The notes: generated by a model from the sequence alone, not told the origin. DNA of 64,000 bases from JAHJQZ01 sp963667595 (GCA_963667595.2 CAXXWD010000001.1:558001-622000), one strand, 5' to 3'; positions 45,089 through 54,328 are shown, numbered from the stretch's first letter. Made by a program: numbers and translations.

Positions 45089-45796
45089 TCACTCCGTGCC
45101 GGTCCTTTCGGACCTTGTTCCTTTGCCGCGTAGGCGGCCTGCGCCCTTTTTTAAATGCACCTCGGCAGTTTTCGGCCCTGTGCTTCGTGCGCCGTAAGAT
45201 GCGAGAAATTCCTTTATGTTAACTTGCGACAGAAACCGCGAAATTTGACGATCAGCGATAGCGATATCGATCGAAGCGATTTTGCCGATTTCATATCGAT
45301 CCCGACGCACCATGATGAGCACAAAGCGCTCGCGATCCCGATAAAGTTCAAGACCCGACAAAAGATCACGTGCCAAACCGGCGTTCTGCGCACAGAGGGC
45401 CTTTCGAGTCGCGTTCTTTATCGGCAAATCATCCGAACTGAAATGCGAGGCAAAGCCGACCAAAGTTGCGCCAAAGCGCGCCGTTGTAAGGTGAAGGGGA
45501 ACAGCTTTCGGCCCATCTCGTCCTTCAATCTCGACTGTGCGAACGATATCACCGCCATGCCGAGCTATGAGTTGTTCGAAGATTTCATCGGTAATCAGAT
45601 ATCTCACAAGGCCGACGCCCTGATTGCGCCGGCGCACGCCCATAGCGATGCCCCGGTCAATCGCTTTATGAGACCTTGCTACTGCGGCCTCAGCCTGCTG
45701 CGCAGCGGTGCAAAAATACTCCTCTACGTCGATCAGAAAGTCACGCGGAACATCGCGTCGCACCTCGATATTGTAGTCTGGCAGAATGGTTTCCAT
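45089..45796 (-). CDS. Unknown partner protein of the XRE-ImmA peptidase
   Basis: A 235-aa protein with no domain I recognise. It has a mixed N-terminal half (VEEYFCTAAQQAEAAVARSHK, GVGLVRYLITDEIFEQLIARHG), a central FVLIMVRRDRYEIG segment, and a basic disordered tail (KKGAGRLRGKGTRSERTG). It is first in a two-gene operon with the XRE-ImmA gene. It could be a toxin, a peptidase substrate or a regulator; none of these is shown by sequence. Confidence 0.7.
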   Translation of the reverse strand: METILPDYNIEVRRDVPRDFLIDVEEYFCTAAQQAEAAVARSHKAIDRGIAMGVRRRNQGVGLVRYLITDEIFEQLIARHGGDIVRTVEIEGRDGPKAVPLHLTTARFGATLVGFASHFSSDDLPIKNATRKALCAQNAGLARDLLSGLELYRDRERFVLIMVRRDRYEIGKIASIDIAIADRQISRFLSQVNIKEFLASYGARSTGPKTAEVHLKKGAGRLRGKGTRSERTGTE

Positions 45797-46004
45797 AAGA
45801 TCGCGTTCCTATGCATTACGAGCCATTTGTTGCACACGACGGGATTTGTATCGTATTTTGTTGCAAACAGCAAGTGCGGTTTGATCTTGATGCTGACGGC
45901 AATGTGGAGGGTAAAGGCGGTTGCATTTCCTTGCGTCATTCCCGCGAAAGCGGGAATCAAGTGCGAGGCGTCCGCCGAGCGTTTGACTCCCCTGGCACGA
46001 TTGA

Positions 46005-46115
46005 TATCGCGCTGTTTCTGCCATTCGAACTTAGCTCTCATGGCCTTGCTGCACTGAAACCGCGCCACTGGCGCGCTTTCTCCTTGAGAACGTTTGCAAG
46101 TCCCAATCAGGTCGG
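46005..46115 (-). repeat. Dispersed repeat, copy 2
   Basis: Inverted relative to the copy at 36255-36357. It contains TGCCATTCGAA, TCTCATGGCCTTGCTGC, the GCGCCACTGGCGC palindrome and GTTTGCAAGT. It lies between the XRE-ImmA operon and the 333-bp duplication, next to a TCATTCCCGCGAAAGCGGGA palindrome at about 45938-45957. Confidence 0.5.
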
Positions 46116-46142
46116 GAATGACGCCGTGGGTGGGGTGAGCGT

Positions 46143-46783
46143 GGCGGCAAGGCTGCATCAAATGCACTGATCTCTCCTCCTCGTCATCCTCGGGCTTGAC
46201 CCGAGGACCCATGAGGGGATGGCCCCGGCGCCGGAGCAGCGATTGCTCGACAGGGCCGTTGCCCACCAAAACAACTTCCTGTCCGCTGTCAGTTTCGCAT
46301 GGGTTCTCGGGTCAAGCCCGAGAATGACGAAGTGGTTGTTGCGGGCGTAGCAGTAAACCAGCGTCTCGCCATTTACTCAGGATTCCGGCGACTTCTCACC
46401 AAGTACACCAAACTCGCCCCGAACATCTTGTCATTCCCGCGAAAGCGGGAATGACGAAAGGGATGTGAGGAACGCGGCGGCAAGGCTGCATCAAATGCGC
46501 TGATCTCTCCCCCTAGTCATCCTCGGGCTTGACCCGAGGACCCATGAGATGATTGCCCCGGCGCCGGAGCAGCGATTGCTCGACAGGGCCGCTGCCCACC
46601 AAAACAGCTTGCTGTCCGCTGCCAGTTTCGCATGGGTTCTCGGGTCAAGCCCGAGAATGACGAAGTGGTTGTCGCGGGCGCAACAGTAAACCAGCGTCTC
46701 GCCATTTACTCAGGATTCCGGCGACTTCTCGCCAAGTGCACCAAACGCGCCCAACCACCTCGCCATTCCCGCGAAGGCGGGAA
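46143..46783. repeat. 333-bp tandem duplication with REP-type palindromes
   Basis: Copy 1 spans 46143-46475 and copy 2 spans 46476 to about 46783, at a constant 333-base offset with scattered substitutions. Each copy holds CCTCGGGCTTGACCCGAGG and its counterpart CTCGGGTCAAGCCCGAG about 130 bases apart, and ends in a CATTCCCGCGAA hairpin. These are styles of extragenic repeat common in alphaproteobacteria. No gene is seen between 45797 and 46859. Confidence 0.85.
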
Positions 46784-46859
46784 ACCGGCCGCGCGCAGTC
46801 CTCAGCGCGAGACGCGAGGCCTTAAGGCGCGCGCGGGCTTGCCAGCCGGATCGCTTCCC

Positions 46860-47588
46860 TCAGTCCGGGAGCGCCGTTTCCGAAACGGAAAAATCGAACG
46901 CGGCGCCGGCATCGCCTGCCGGATAGGAAAAGTGCCACCATTCGCGCCGATAGGGCTGAAAGCCCGCTTTCGCCATTGCTGCCTGCAGAATCCCACGGTT
47001 GCGAACCTGTCGGCTGGTCAGGCCCTCGGCCCCGAGCCATGACCGCGGATCGAAGCAATCGAAGCTCGTGCCCATGTCGATAAGGCCTTCTTTCGGCGAA
47101 AAGCCGGACCGGCAATCGCCGCTGGCAACGCGGCCGTTCTTGTGAAACAGCTCGTTCGACTTGTGATAGCCGTTGAGCAGCGAAACGCCGTTTATCGCCG
47201 TGACCGTGTCGAACTTGACGGTGAAGCGTTCGCCGATGCCGTCGCCGTCGGCACCCTCCACCCAGGCCGTGTCGAGCCGGTCGTCGAACATGTTCGCCGG
47301 CCCGTAGGTCACGTCGCGCCACGGGGCGAGCACGCTGCTGGCGCAAACGGTGAACGCACCGAAACCGCTACATTGTTCGCCTTTTATAACCGGACGTGGA
47401 AAATGCTGGGTCGTGGGGGGCGCCGGCGTGGCGGAGGGCAGCGTGTCGGCCGGCACCGGAACGGACGCATCGCCCGGCCCGCATTCGAGAAAAAAGCATT
47501 ACGGTGCGCCGTCCTCGGCAAAGGCAGCGGTCGTTCCCGCAAGAAAACAAAGCGCCAGAGACAAAAGGCGAGTGAGAGTCAGTCCCAT
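46860..47588 (-). pseudogene. Secreted glycan-binding/D-Ala-D-Ala dipeptidase chimera with premature stop
   Basis: From ATG 47588 the frame encodes a signal peptide (MGLTLTRLLSLALCFLAG...FAEDGAP), then an in-frame TAA at 47499-47501. The same frame continues without shift through a Cys/Pro-rich linker. Next is an NADase-type glycan-binding, discoidin-like domain (CSGFGAFTVCASSVLAPW, DDRLDTAWVEG). Finally comes the C-terminal part of a VanX/DdpX-like dipeptidase (DMGTSFDCFDPRS, GFQPYRREWWHFSYP). The dipeptidase N-terminal half with its SxHxxGxAxD zinc motif is absent. The gene looks like an in-frame fusion by deletion that later gained a nonsense mutation. Confidence 0.65.
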
Positions 47589-47681
47589 ATGCCGATTCCT
47601 GCATCACCCGATAACAGAATTGTGAACACCGCCCCTATGCTGACGTTTTGCGACAACAACAAGGCACTAAACGCACCGATG

Positions 47682-48440
47682 TTACTCGCCTTCGGTGCGG
47701 ATATGCAGCACCCGGCCGCAATGCTTGCAGTGCACGGCATCCGGATCGTGCAGCATGAGACCGCAATCGGGACATTCGAAGCGCACCTTGGAGGGACGGA
47801 GCAGAACCTGCACGAGCCGCAGGAACAGGGTCACGCCGAAAATCATCACCGCCACCGCGAGCATGCGTCCGGAGGTGCCGTTGAGGGTGATGTCGCCGAA
47901 CCCGGTGGTCGTCAGCGTCGTCACGGTGAAATAAAGCGCGTCGGCGTAATTGCCGATCTCGGGATTGATGTCGTGCTGGAAGGCGTAGATCAGCCCGGTC
48001 ATGACGAACAGGAAGACGATGAGGTTGATGCTCGCCAAAACCACGTCTTCGCGTGTCCGGAACCAGGAAAAGTCGCGCCTCAGGCGCACGAGAACCTGAT
48101 AGGTGTGCAACAGCCTGACGGTTCTGAGCACCCTTAGGAACCCGAGGCCCTCCCCGGCAACGGGTGCGAGAAACGAGGCGATGGCGATGAGGTCGGTCCA
48201 GGTCGCGATGCGCAGGAAGAACCTGCCCTTCGATCACGCGATCATCAGGCGCGCGACAAAATCGAGAAGGATGACGGCGCCCAGCACCATGTCTATTTCC
48301 TCGACCATCAGCGTATGGGGAAAGAACGAGGTGACGATGACGAAAAGGATCGTCGTCAGATCGAAGATCAAAAGCCCCAACCGGAAGCGATGGGCCCCTG
48401 GGCTATCGCCTTCATAGAGTTCGCTCAGTCTTGCCAGCAC
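47682..48440 (-). pseudogene. Ion-channel (voltage-gated K+ channel-like) gene interrupted by in-frame TGA
   Basis: GTG 48440 has AAAGGAG six bases upstream. The frame encodes membrane segments S1-S3 (LGLLIFDLTTILFVIVTSFF, IDMVLGAVILLDFVARLMIA) and then TGA at 48234-48236. It continues in the same frame through an S4-like segment (FLRVLRTVRLLHTYQ) and the pore with filter TLTTTGFGDITL. A C-terminal zinc-ribbon-like CPDCG...CKHCG tail ends the protein. Full length would be 252 aa. The GTG at 48131 could allow a pore-only fragment. Confidence 0.75.
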
Positions 48441-48681
48441 CTGTGTCTCCTTTGACACACTCTTTCAAAAGACATGGCAAAGACCTGCTGATTTGACCAG
48501 CCCCCGATATCGTACGGTTGACTGGAGCCGGGTCGGCAGACACTTTCCCGCTTACGCGAACCTTTGAGGAGTTCGATCGATGAAAGCCAGGGCTTCCCGA
48601 TAAAACGACCCGCCGGCACGAGTTCTCTGCGTCAGCCGGCACATAATCATCATCGAAAACGCGCCCTTTTGGAGGGCATCC

Positions 48682-50511
48682 ATGTTTCGCATCTTCGCAA
48701 ACGTGGTGGATCCGTTTCAGGCCTATGCCGAAACGGTGCCGCCACGCTCCGTCGCCGCCTATGTCCTATGCAATCTCAAGCCGTTCCGCCTGGTGCTCGC
48801 CGCCGGTTTCGCGACGTCGGTTTTCGGCGCCGTGATCGATGTGTGGCTGGTCTATTATGCCGGTCATCTCGTCGACAACCTCACGGCGATCCCGCCGGCC
48901 GAACTCTGGTCGCGCATCGGCGGGGAGCTTTTGCTCGCCGCCGTGCTGCTGCTCGTCGTCAGGCCGCTCAACACCGCTGCCGGCGAGGTGTTCGACGATA
49001 TCGCCTATCGCTCCAATGCCGTCTCCCTGATGCGCTGGCGGGCCCATCGCCATCTCCTGCGTCAGTCGGTCGGCTGGTTCCGCAACGAGCCATCCGGGCG
49101 CCTCGCCAGCCGGGTACGCGAACTCGGCAGTGCCGGAACCGGCATCGTCTATCGTCTCGTCCACACCGTGGCCTATGTCACCGCCTACATGGTGGGGGCC
49201 TTTTTGCTCATGATGTCGGTCGATGCCCGTCTCGCCCTGCCCCTCGTCGGCTGGATCGTCCTTTATCTCGCCCATGTCAGCTATGCGGTGCCGCGCTTTC
49301 GCGACAACACCGAGCGTTTCCAGAACGCCTTGACCGATCTGACCAGCCTGTTCGTCGATACCTATGCCAATATCGATATCGTCAAGCTCTTCGCCGATCA
49401 GGACCATGAGGACGCCGAAAGCAAGACCCGGTTCCGCGCCACGCGGGACAGCTTCGTTTCGGTGCAGACGATCGAGGTTTTCATCAATTCCGGCATGGTG
49501 GTGTTGAGCAATCTGCTTTTGGTCGGGCTGACCGGCTATGCCGTCTATTTGTGGTCGGTCGGCGATGCCCCGCTCGGCATCGTTGCCTCCGCCCTTGCCC
49601 TTTCGACCCGCGTCTCCTCGCTGGCCGACTGGATGATGGACGCCGTTTCCGACATCTTCGGCTGGATCGGCGCCACCCGAGAGGCGCTGAAATCGATCGC
49701 CCAGCCATTGGCCCTGACCGACAGGACCGATGCGCAACCGCTTCGCTTTGCCGGCGGCGCCATCCGTTTCGAGGGTGTGACCCATCTTTACGGCACCGAT
49801 GCCGGCGGCGTGCGCGACCTGAGCCTCGCCATCGCACCGGGCGAAAAGCTCGGCCTGGTCGGCCCCTCGGGCGCCGGCAAATCGACCCTTCTTAATTTGC
49901 TCTTGCGGTTCTTCGATCCGGAAGACGGGCGCATCCTTGTCGATAAGCAGGACATCGCCGGGATCACCCAGGAAAGCCTCAGGCGGCGCATCGCCATGGT
50001 CAGCCAGGACGGCGCCCTGCTCAACCGTTCGGTCGCCGACAATATCGGGTATGGCCGCAATGGCGTCAGCCTCGGGGAGATCGAGACGGCGGCGAAAAAG
50101 GCCGAAGCGCATGCCTTCATTACGGAACTTGTCGATCGCAACGGCAATCGCGGCTATGACGCCATCGTCGGCGAACGCGGGATCAGGCTCAGCGGCGGCC
50201 AGCGCCAGCGTGTCGCGCTGGCCCGCGCCATTCTCAAGAACGCCCCGATCCTCGTTCTCGACGAAGCGACCTCGGCGCTTGATTCCGAGATCGAGGCCGC
50301 CATTCTCGAAACGCTCTACGCCATCATGGAAAACAGAACGGTGATCGCCGTGGCACATCGCCTCTCGACCATCGCCCGCATGGACCGCATCGGCGTATTG
50401 GACCACGGCAGGCTGGTCGAGATCGGAACGCACGAGGAGCTGGTCAACCGGAACGGCCTTTACGCCCGCCTGTGGAGGCACCAGTCGGGCGGGTTCATCG
50501 GGATGGCCTGA
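48682..50511 (+). CDS. ABC exporter, fused transmembrane and ATPase domains
   Basis: A 609-aa exporter. Six membrane helices lie in residues 25-300. The ATPase domain has Walker A GPSGAGKST, signature LSGGQRQR, Walker B ILVLDEAT with intact Glu, and the H-loop AHRLS. All catalytic residues are canonical, so a homodimer is likely, unlike the pair at 3-6.8 kb. Substrate unknown. It is monocistronic, facing a small minus-strand gene. Confidence 0.92.
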   Translation: MFRIFANVVDPFQAYAETVPPRSVAAYVLCNLKPFRLVLAAGFATSVFGAVIDVWLVYYAGHLVDNLTAIPPAELWSRIGGELLLAAVLLLVVRPLNTAAGEVFDDIAYRSNAVSLMRWRAHRHLLRQSVGWFRNEPSGRLASRVRELGSAGTGIVYRLVHTVAYVTAYMVGAFLLMMSVDARLALPLVGWIVLYLAHVSYAVPRFRDNTERFQNALTDLTSLFVDTYANIDIVKLFADQDHEDAESKTRFRATRDSFVSVQTIEVFINSGMVVLSNLLLVGLTGYAVYLWSVGDAPLGIVASALALSTRVSSLADWMMDAVSDIFGWIGATREALKSIAQPLALTDRTDAQPLRFAGGAIRFEGVTHLYGTDAGGVRDLSLAIAPGEKLGLVGPSGAGKSTLLNLLLRFFDPEDGRILVDKQDIAGITQESLRRRIAMVSQDGALLNRSVADNIGYGRNGVSLGEIETAAKKAEAHAFITELVDRNGNRGYDAIVGERGIRLSGGQRQRVALARAILKNAPILVLDEATSALDSEIEAAILETLYAIMENRTVIAVAHRLSTIARMDRIGVLDHGRLVEIGTHEELVNRNGLYARLWRHQSGGFIGMA

Positions 50512-50525
50512 AACGGAACGGTCGC

Positions 50526-50544
50526 ATCCCGCCCGAAGCGGGAT
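50526..50544. terminator. Hairpin between convergent genes
   Basis: ATCCCGC-CCGAA-GCGGGAT, a 7-bp stem in the 46-base gap between the exporter gene and the small minus-strand gene. No T-run, so a weak candidate. Confidence 0.4.
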
Positions 50545-50557
50545 CGGTCGAACCGGC

Positions 50558-50833
50558 TCAATGCAGCCCTTTCAGCAACGTACCCATGGCGTCACGGACC
50601 GGAATCACTTCGGTGATCTCGGCTTTGGCGAAATAGGGACGCCAGGCGGCGAAGACGGCGTCGAAATCCGCCTTGGTCTCGGCCTCCCAGATGGAAAAGC
50701 CGCTGGCCGGATCGGATTTGAGGCAATAGATCCCGGAGCGGATGGCACTGCGATCCAATGCACCGGCATGTAGCTTCTGGGCGAATTCCATCATCGACGG
50801 CAGGTCGATCATGACCTTGACCATAAAAAGCAT
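50558..50833 (-). CDS. Small protein, probable ferredoxin-like alpha/beta fold
   Basis: A 91-aa protein with a strong GGAGGA six bases before ATG 50833. The pattern MLFMVKVMIDLPSMMEF, SGIYCLKSDPASGFSIWEAE and ITEVIPV is reminiscent of DUF3303 or muconolactone-isomerase-like dimeric alpha/beta-barrel proteins, but similarity is too weak to name one. Function unknown. Confidence 0.6.
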   Translation of the reverse strand: MLFMVKVMIDLPSMMEFAQKLHAGALDRSAIRSGIYCLKSDPASGFSIWEAETKADFDAVFAAWRPYFAKAEITEVIPVRDAMGTLLKGLH

Positions 50834-51077
50834 GACGGTCCTCCACGGGCTGGAATCGATTGAAAAGACGCCGGCATCTCACCTGGCCGACGCGTTTTTG
50901 TTCTATTTTTGTTCCTTCCCGTCTGCCATGTGGCTGGATGCCGCATTTAAGCGATGCGACGTCCCGGCCCGAATGTGGACCGCGCCATCTCCTTGTGGTT
51001 GCTTCGTTATCTATAAAAAAACCCAGGCTTCACCTTTCGCGCGATGCTCCGGATGATGGGTCGGACTCCAGCCCCTC
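50834..51077. other. Intergenic region
   Basis: No gene is recognised. It should carry the promoter of the small minus-strand gene at its left end; the right end adjoins the terminator of the efflux operon. Confidence 0.4.
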
Positions 51078-51114
51078 AAAAAAAACGGCCGCACCGGGCA
51101 AGCCCGATGCGGCC
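51078..51114 (-). terminator. Rho-independent terminator of the tetR-hlyD-ABC operon
   Basis: On the minus strand a 13-bp stem with one mismatch (51102-51114 with 51087-51099, two-base loop) is followed by G and eight T. It is 28 bases past the permease stop. Confidence 0.85.
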
Positions 51115-51141
51115 TTCCGCTCTTTTGCCGTGCATGGGACG

Positions 51142-52275
51142 TCAGTCGAGCGTTTGCCTGTAGCGCAGCATGGCGACGATGACGATCGCCGTCATGATGA
51201 TCAACAAATTGGTCATGTCTCCGGCGATGTCGGCAAGCTCCGCGCCCTTGAGCATGATCTTCCGAACGATCCTTAAAAAATGCGTGGCCGGGATGACCGA
51301 GCCGATGGCCTGAGCCCAGCCCGGCATGCCGGCAAAGGGAAACATGAAGCCCGACAGCAAGATTGTGGGCAGGATGACGAAAAAGCTCATCTGCATGGCC
51401 TGCATCTGATTGCGGGCGATGGTCGAGATGAGAAACCCCAGCGACAGGTTGACCACGAGGAAAAGATTGAACGCCAAAAAGAAGGCATTGAACGAACCCT
51501 CGAACGGCACATTGAACAACAGGCGCGCGAAGACGAGGAAAATGATGGCCTGCACATAGCCAACCAGCACGTAAGGCAGGATCTTGCCGAACATGACCTC
51601 GAAGGGTCTGACCGGCGTGGCCAGCATCGTTTCCATTGTCCCCTTTTCGGTCTCGCGCACGATGGCGATGGCCGTGATCATGGTCATCATCATCGAAACG
51701 ATGATGGCCAGAAGCCCAGGCACGATATTGGTCGAGGTCCGGCTTTCCGGATTGTACTGTCGATGGACCGTCACAGAGAACGGCGCGGCCGAACCGGCCG
51801 AGGCGAGAAGGGGTCCGGTCAGGGACTGCTTGACGGCGACTTCGAGGATACCGCTCAGGGCGCCGACGGCGCTGGAGATCGCGGTGGGATCGGTGGCGTC
51901 GGCCGACACCAGGATTTCCGGTTGCCGGCCGCGCACGATATCCTTTTCGAAATCGGATGGGATGACGACGACGAAGTTCGCCGATCCGTCCCGCAAGGCC
52001 CGGTCGCCGTTCTCGATGCCGGACACCGTGCCCTTGAAGTCGAAATAGGTCGAGGTTTCCATGCCGGCCAGTACCGACCGGACGATCGGGCCGGTATCGT
52101 TGAGTTCGACCAGGGTCGGCAGGTGCCTGGGGTTGTTGTCGATGGCATAGCCGAACAGCAAAAGCTGCATGACAGGAATGCCGAGCATCATGCCGAAGGT
52201 CAGGCGGTCGCGCTTCATCTGGATGAATTCCTTGATGAGCACGGCGGCGAACCGTCCAAGGGACAACCCTATCAT
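51142..52275 (-). CDS. ABC-2 type permease (YbhR/YhhJ-like)
   Basis: A 377-aa inner-membrane permease. One N-terminal helix is followed by a large periplasmic domain (about 45-170) and five C-terminal helices carrying the ABC-2 motif region (TEKGTMETMLATPVRPFEVMFGKILPYV). It is the membrane partner of the ATPase just upstream, sharing a four-base overlap. With the HlyD-like protein it should form an efflux system like E. coli YbhGFSR. Confidence 0.9.
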   Translation of the reverse strand: MIGLSLGRFAAVLIKEFIQMKRDRLTFGMMLGIPVMQLLLFGYAIDNNPRHLPTLVELNDTGPIVRSVLAGMETSTYFDFKGTVSGIENGDRALRDGSANFVVVIPSDFEKDIVRGRQPEILVSADATDPTAISSAVGALSGILEVAVKQSLTGPLLASAGSAAPFSVTVHRQYNPESRTSTNIVPGLLAIIVSMMMTMITAIAIVRETEKGTMETMLATPVRPFEVMFGKILPYVLVGYVQAIIFLVFARLLFNVPFEGSFNAFFLAFNLFLVVNLSLGFLISTIARNQMQAMQMSFFVILPTILLSGFMFPFAGMPGWAQAIGSVIPATHFLRIVRKIMLKGAELADIAGDMTNLLIIMTAIVIVAMLRYRQTLD

Positions 52276-53339
52276 GCCGCTTCTCCCCTGGCGAAATTAT
52301 CGGTGACCCCGGTCATCAGATAGATGAAGGCTTCTTCGAGTTCGGCTTTCTTCTCGGTCCAGTGCCCCACCCCGCGCGCCACATGGTCTTCGGCGATTTC
52401 GCGCAAACGCGCCGCGTTCGTTCCCGACACGTGCAGCACGGAGCCGAACCGCGCCACCTGCTCGATACCGGGGGTCTGCCGCAATTCGGCTTCGAGCGCG
52501 GCGAGATTGGGCCCGTCGACCCGCCAGGTGTGCAATCCGATCATCGTGGGGATGTCGCCCGAGGGCCCGGAAATCAGCTTCTTACCGTAAGCGATATAGG
52601 CGATGTAATCGCACTGGACCGCCTCGTCCATGTAATGGGTCGAGACCAGAACCGTGACGCCCTTTCTGGAAAGACGCCGGATCTCGTCCCAGAAATCGCG
52701 CCGTGCCTTGGGATCGACGCCCGCCGTCGGTTCGTCGAGCAGCAAAAGCTTCGGATCGTGCAACAGGCAGGCGGCCAGTGCCAGGCGCTGTTTCCACCCG
52801 CCCGACAGCGTACCGGCGAGCTGCTTCTGCCGATCGACCAGCCCGAGATCGTCCAGTGCCGTGTCGACCCTGGCCTTGCGGTTTTTCAGCCGGTACATGC
52901 GCGCCATGAAATCGAGGTTCTCGCGGATCGACAGATCCTCGTAGAGCGAGAACTTCTGGGTCATATAGCCGACCTCTTGCTTGATCCTGAGCGGTTCACT
53001 GAGGATGTCGAAGCCAAGACACTGGCCATCGCCGGCGTCCGGGGTCAGAAGACCGCACATCATGCGGATGGTCGTGGTCTTGCCCGATCCATTCGGACCG
53101 AGAAAGCCGTAAATGGCGCCACGCGGCACGTCCATGTCGAGATTGTCGACCACCGTCTTGTCGCCGAACCGCTTGGTGAGCCCGATGACCGAAATCGCCG
53201 GCATCTCGATTGGCGGGGCCCCGGCCGCGTCTGGCACAGGTGCCGTTCCGGCCAGCACTTCACCCGCCGCCGGCGCCGGTTCGGTCACTGGCGCAACCGT
53301 CGGATCCGCTCCGGTGCCGGATGTGGGGTCCCCGCTCAT
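52272..53339 (-). CDS. ABC-2 transporter ATP-binding protein (YbhF-like)
   Basis: A 355-aa ATPase with one nucleotide-binding domain: Walker A GPNGSGKTT, signature LSGGWKQR, Walker B LLLLDEPT. A Pro/Ala-rich N-terminal extension of about 45 residues precedes it, unusual for the family and probably disordered. YbhF has two ATPase domains, but this protein has one. Overlaps both neighbours by four bases. Confidence 0.9.
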   Translation of the reverse strand: MSGDPTSGTGADPTVAPVTEPAPAAGEVLAGTAPVPDAAGAPPIEMPAISVIGLTKRFGDKTVVDNLDMDVPRGAIYGFLGPNGSGKTTTIRMMCGLLTPDAGDGQCLGFDILSEPLRIKQEVGYMTQKFSLYEDLSIRENLDFMARMYRLKNRKARVDTALDDLGLVDRQKQLAGTLSGGWKQRLALAACLLHDPKLLLLDEPTAGVDPKARRDFWDEIRRLSRKGVTVLVSTHYMDEAVQCDYIAYIAYGKKLISGPSGDIPTMIGLHTWRVDGPNLAALEAELRQTPGIEQVARFGSVLHVSGTNAARLREIAEDHVARGVGHWTEKKAELEEAFIYLMTGVTDNFARGEAA

Positions 53340-54328
53340 TCGGGCACCTTCATCGAAACCGGCTGGCCGGGCAGCAGCGAAACGCCATCATCGAGTTTCG
53401 CCTCGGCGAGAAAGACCAGGCGCCGCCGTTCGTCGCGGCTATAGATGATCGGTGGCGTGTTCTGCGGCTGGCTGGCCAGATAGGTGATGGTTGCCGTCAT
53501 ATCGTGGGTGCAACTGTCACAGGTCACCATCAGGACATCGCCGATACGGTACTGGTTGCGTACGGGCTCGGGTATGTAGAACTCGACCTTGACCTTGCTT
53601 GGCGGCAGGATCGACAGAACCGGGGAGCCGATCGTCACCACCTCGCCAGACCTGTAATAGACGCGATCGACGACGCCGCCGACCGGAGACGCGACCGTTC
53701 TTTCGTCGAGCTGCACCCGGGCGAAATCCACATTGGCGACGGCGGCGTCGAAATTGGCCTTGGCCGCCGCCAGTTCCTCGGGCCGCGCCGGCAGTTCCTG
53801 CACGGTCAGCTTCGCCTGCAACTGGGTGACCGCGGCACTGGCCGTTTCATAGGCCGCCCGGGCCGAGTCTACCGTCGCCTCCGGAACCAGACCGTTCTTT
53901 TGCAGTTTGAGATTGCGTTCAAGTGTCGATTTGGCCAGCACCTGGTTGGCTTCGGCCTCGGCAAGCGAGGCCCTGGTCACCGCGATCTCTTCAAAGCGGC
54001 TGCCTGTTTCGAGATTCTTCCATGTGGCCTCGGCCGCCGCCTGTTGGGCGCGTGCGGCACTCAGCGACGCCCGATACTGGTCGTCGTCGAGCGTGAACAG
54101 TATCTGTCCGGCGGTGACCGTCTGACCTTCGTCGATCGATATGTCGTTGATCCGACCGGCGTTGGTGGCGGCGATATAGACATAATCGGCCTCGATATAG
54201 CCGTTGAAGACCGTTTCCCCAGGTGCCACGAAACCGGAGGCAAACGCACCGGCCATGCCGGCAAGCGCGGCAAGTGCGCCCATTGTCCAGGTGAAGGCGT
54301 CACCCACCCAGGTCAGGAATTCAGCCAT
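53336..54328 (-). CDS. HlyD-family periplasmic adaptor (YbhG-like)
   Basis: A 330-aa membrane-fusion protein. An N-terminal anchor or uncleaved signal (about residues 12-35) is followed by a biotinyl-lipoyl-like hairpin (GYIEADYVYIAATNAGRINDISIDEGQTV), a long alpha-helical coiled coil (about 75-200), and beta-barrel segments. A Cys pair in VTCDSCTHD is unusual. It links the inner-membrane pump to an outer-membrane channel; no TolC gene is nearby. Confidence 0.9.
   Translation of the reverse strand: MAEFLTWVGDAFTWTMGALAALAGMAGAFASGFVAPGETVFNGYIEADYVYIAATNAGRINDISIDEGQTVTAGQILFTLDDDQYRASLSAARAQQAAAEATWKNLETGSRFEEIAVTRASLAEAEANQVLAKSTLERNLKLQKNGLVPEATVDSARAAYETASAAVTQLQAKLTVQELPARPEELAAAKANFDAAVANVDFARVQLDERTVASPVGGVVDRVYYRSGEVVTIGSPVLSILPPSKVKVEFYIPEPVRNQYRIGDVLMVTCDSCTHDMTATITYLASQPQNTPPIIYSRDERRRLVFLAEAKLDDGVSLLPGQPVSMKVPE

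Noticed and set aside
46822..47346. 174-codon frame overlapping the glycan-binding/dipeptidase chimera
   Set aside because: It is a different frame of the same DNA and lacks the CSGFGAF and EWWHF motifs found in the chosen frame.
48234..48236. TGA in the channel gene read as selenocysteine or tryptophan
   Set aside because: TGA ends many ordinary genes here, and no SECIS-like hairpin or reason for selenocysteine in this loop is seen.
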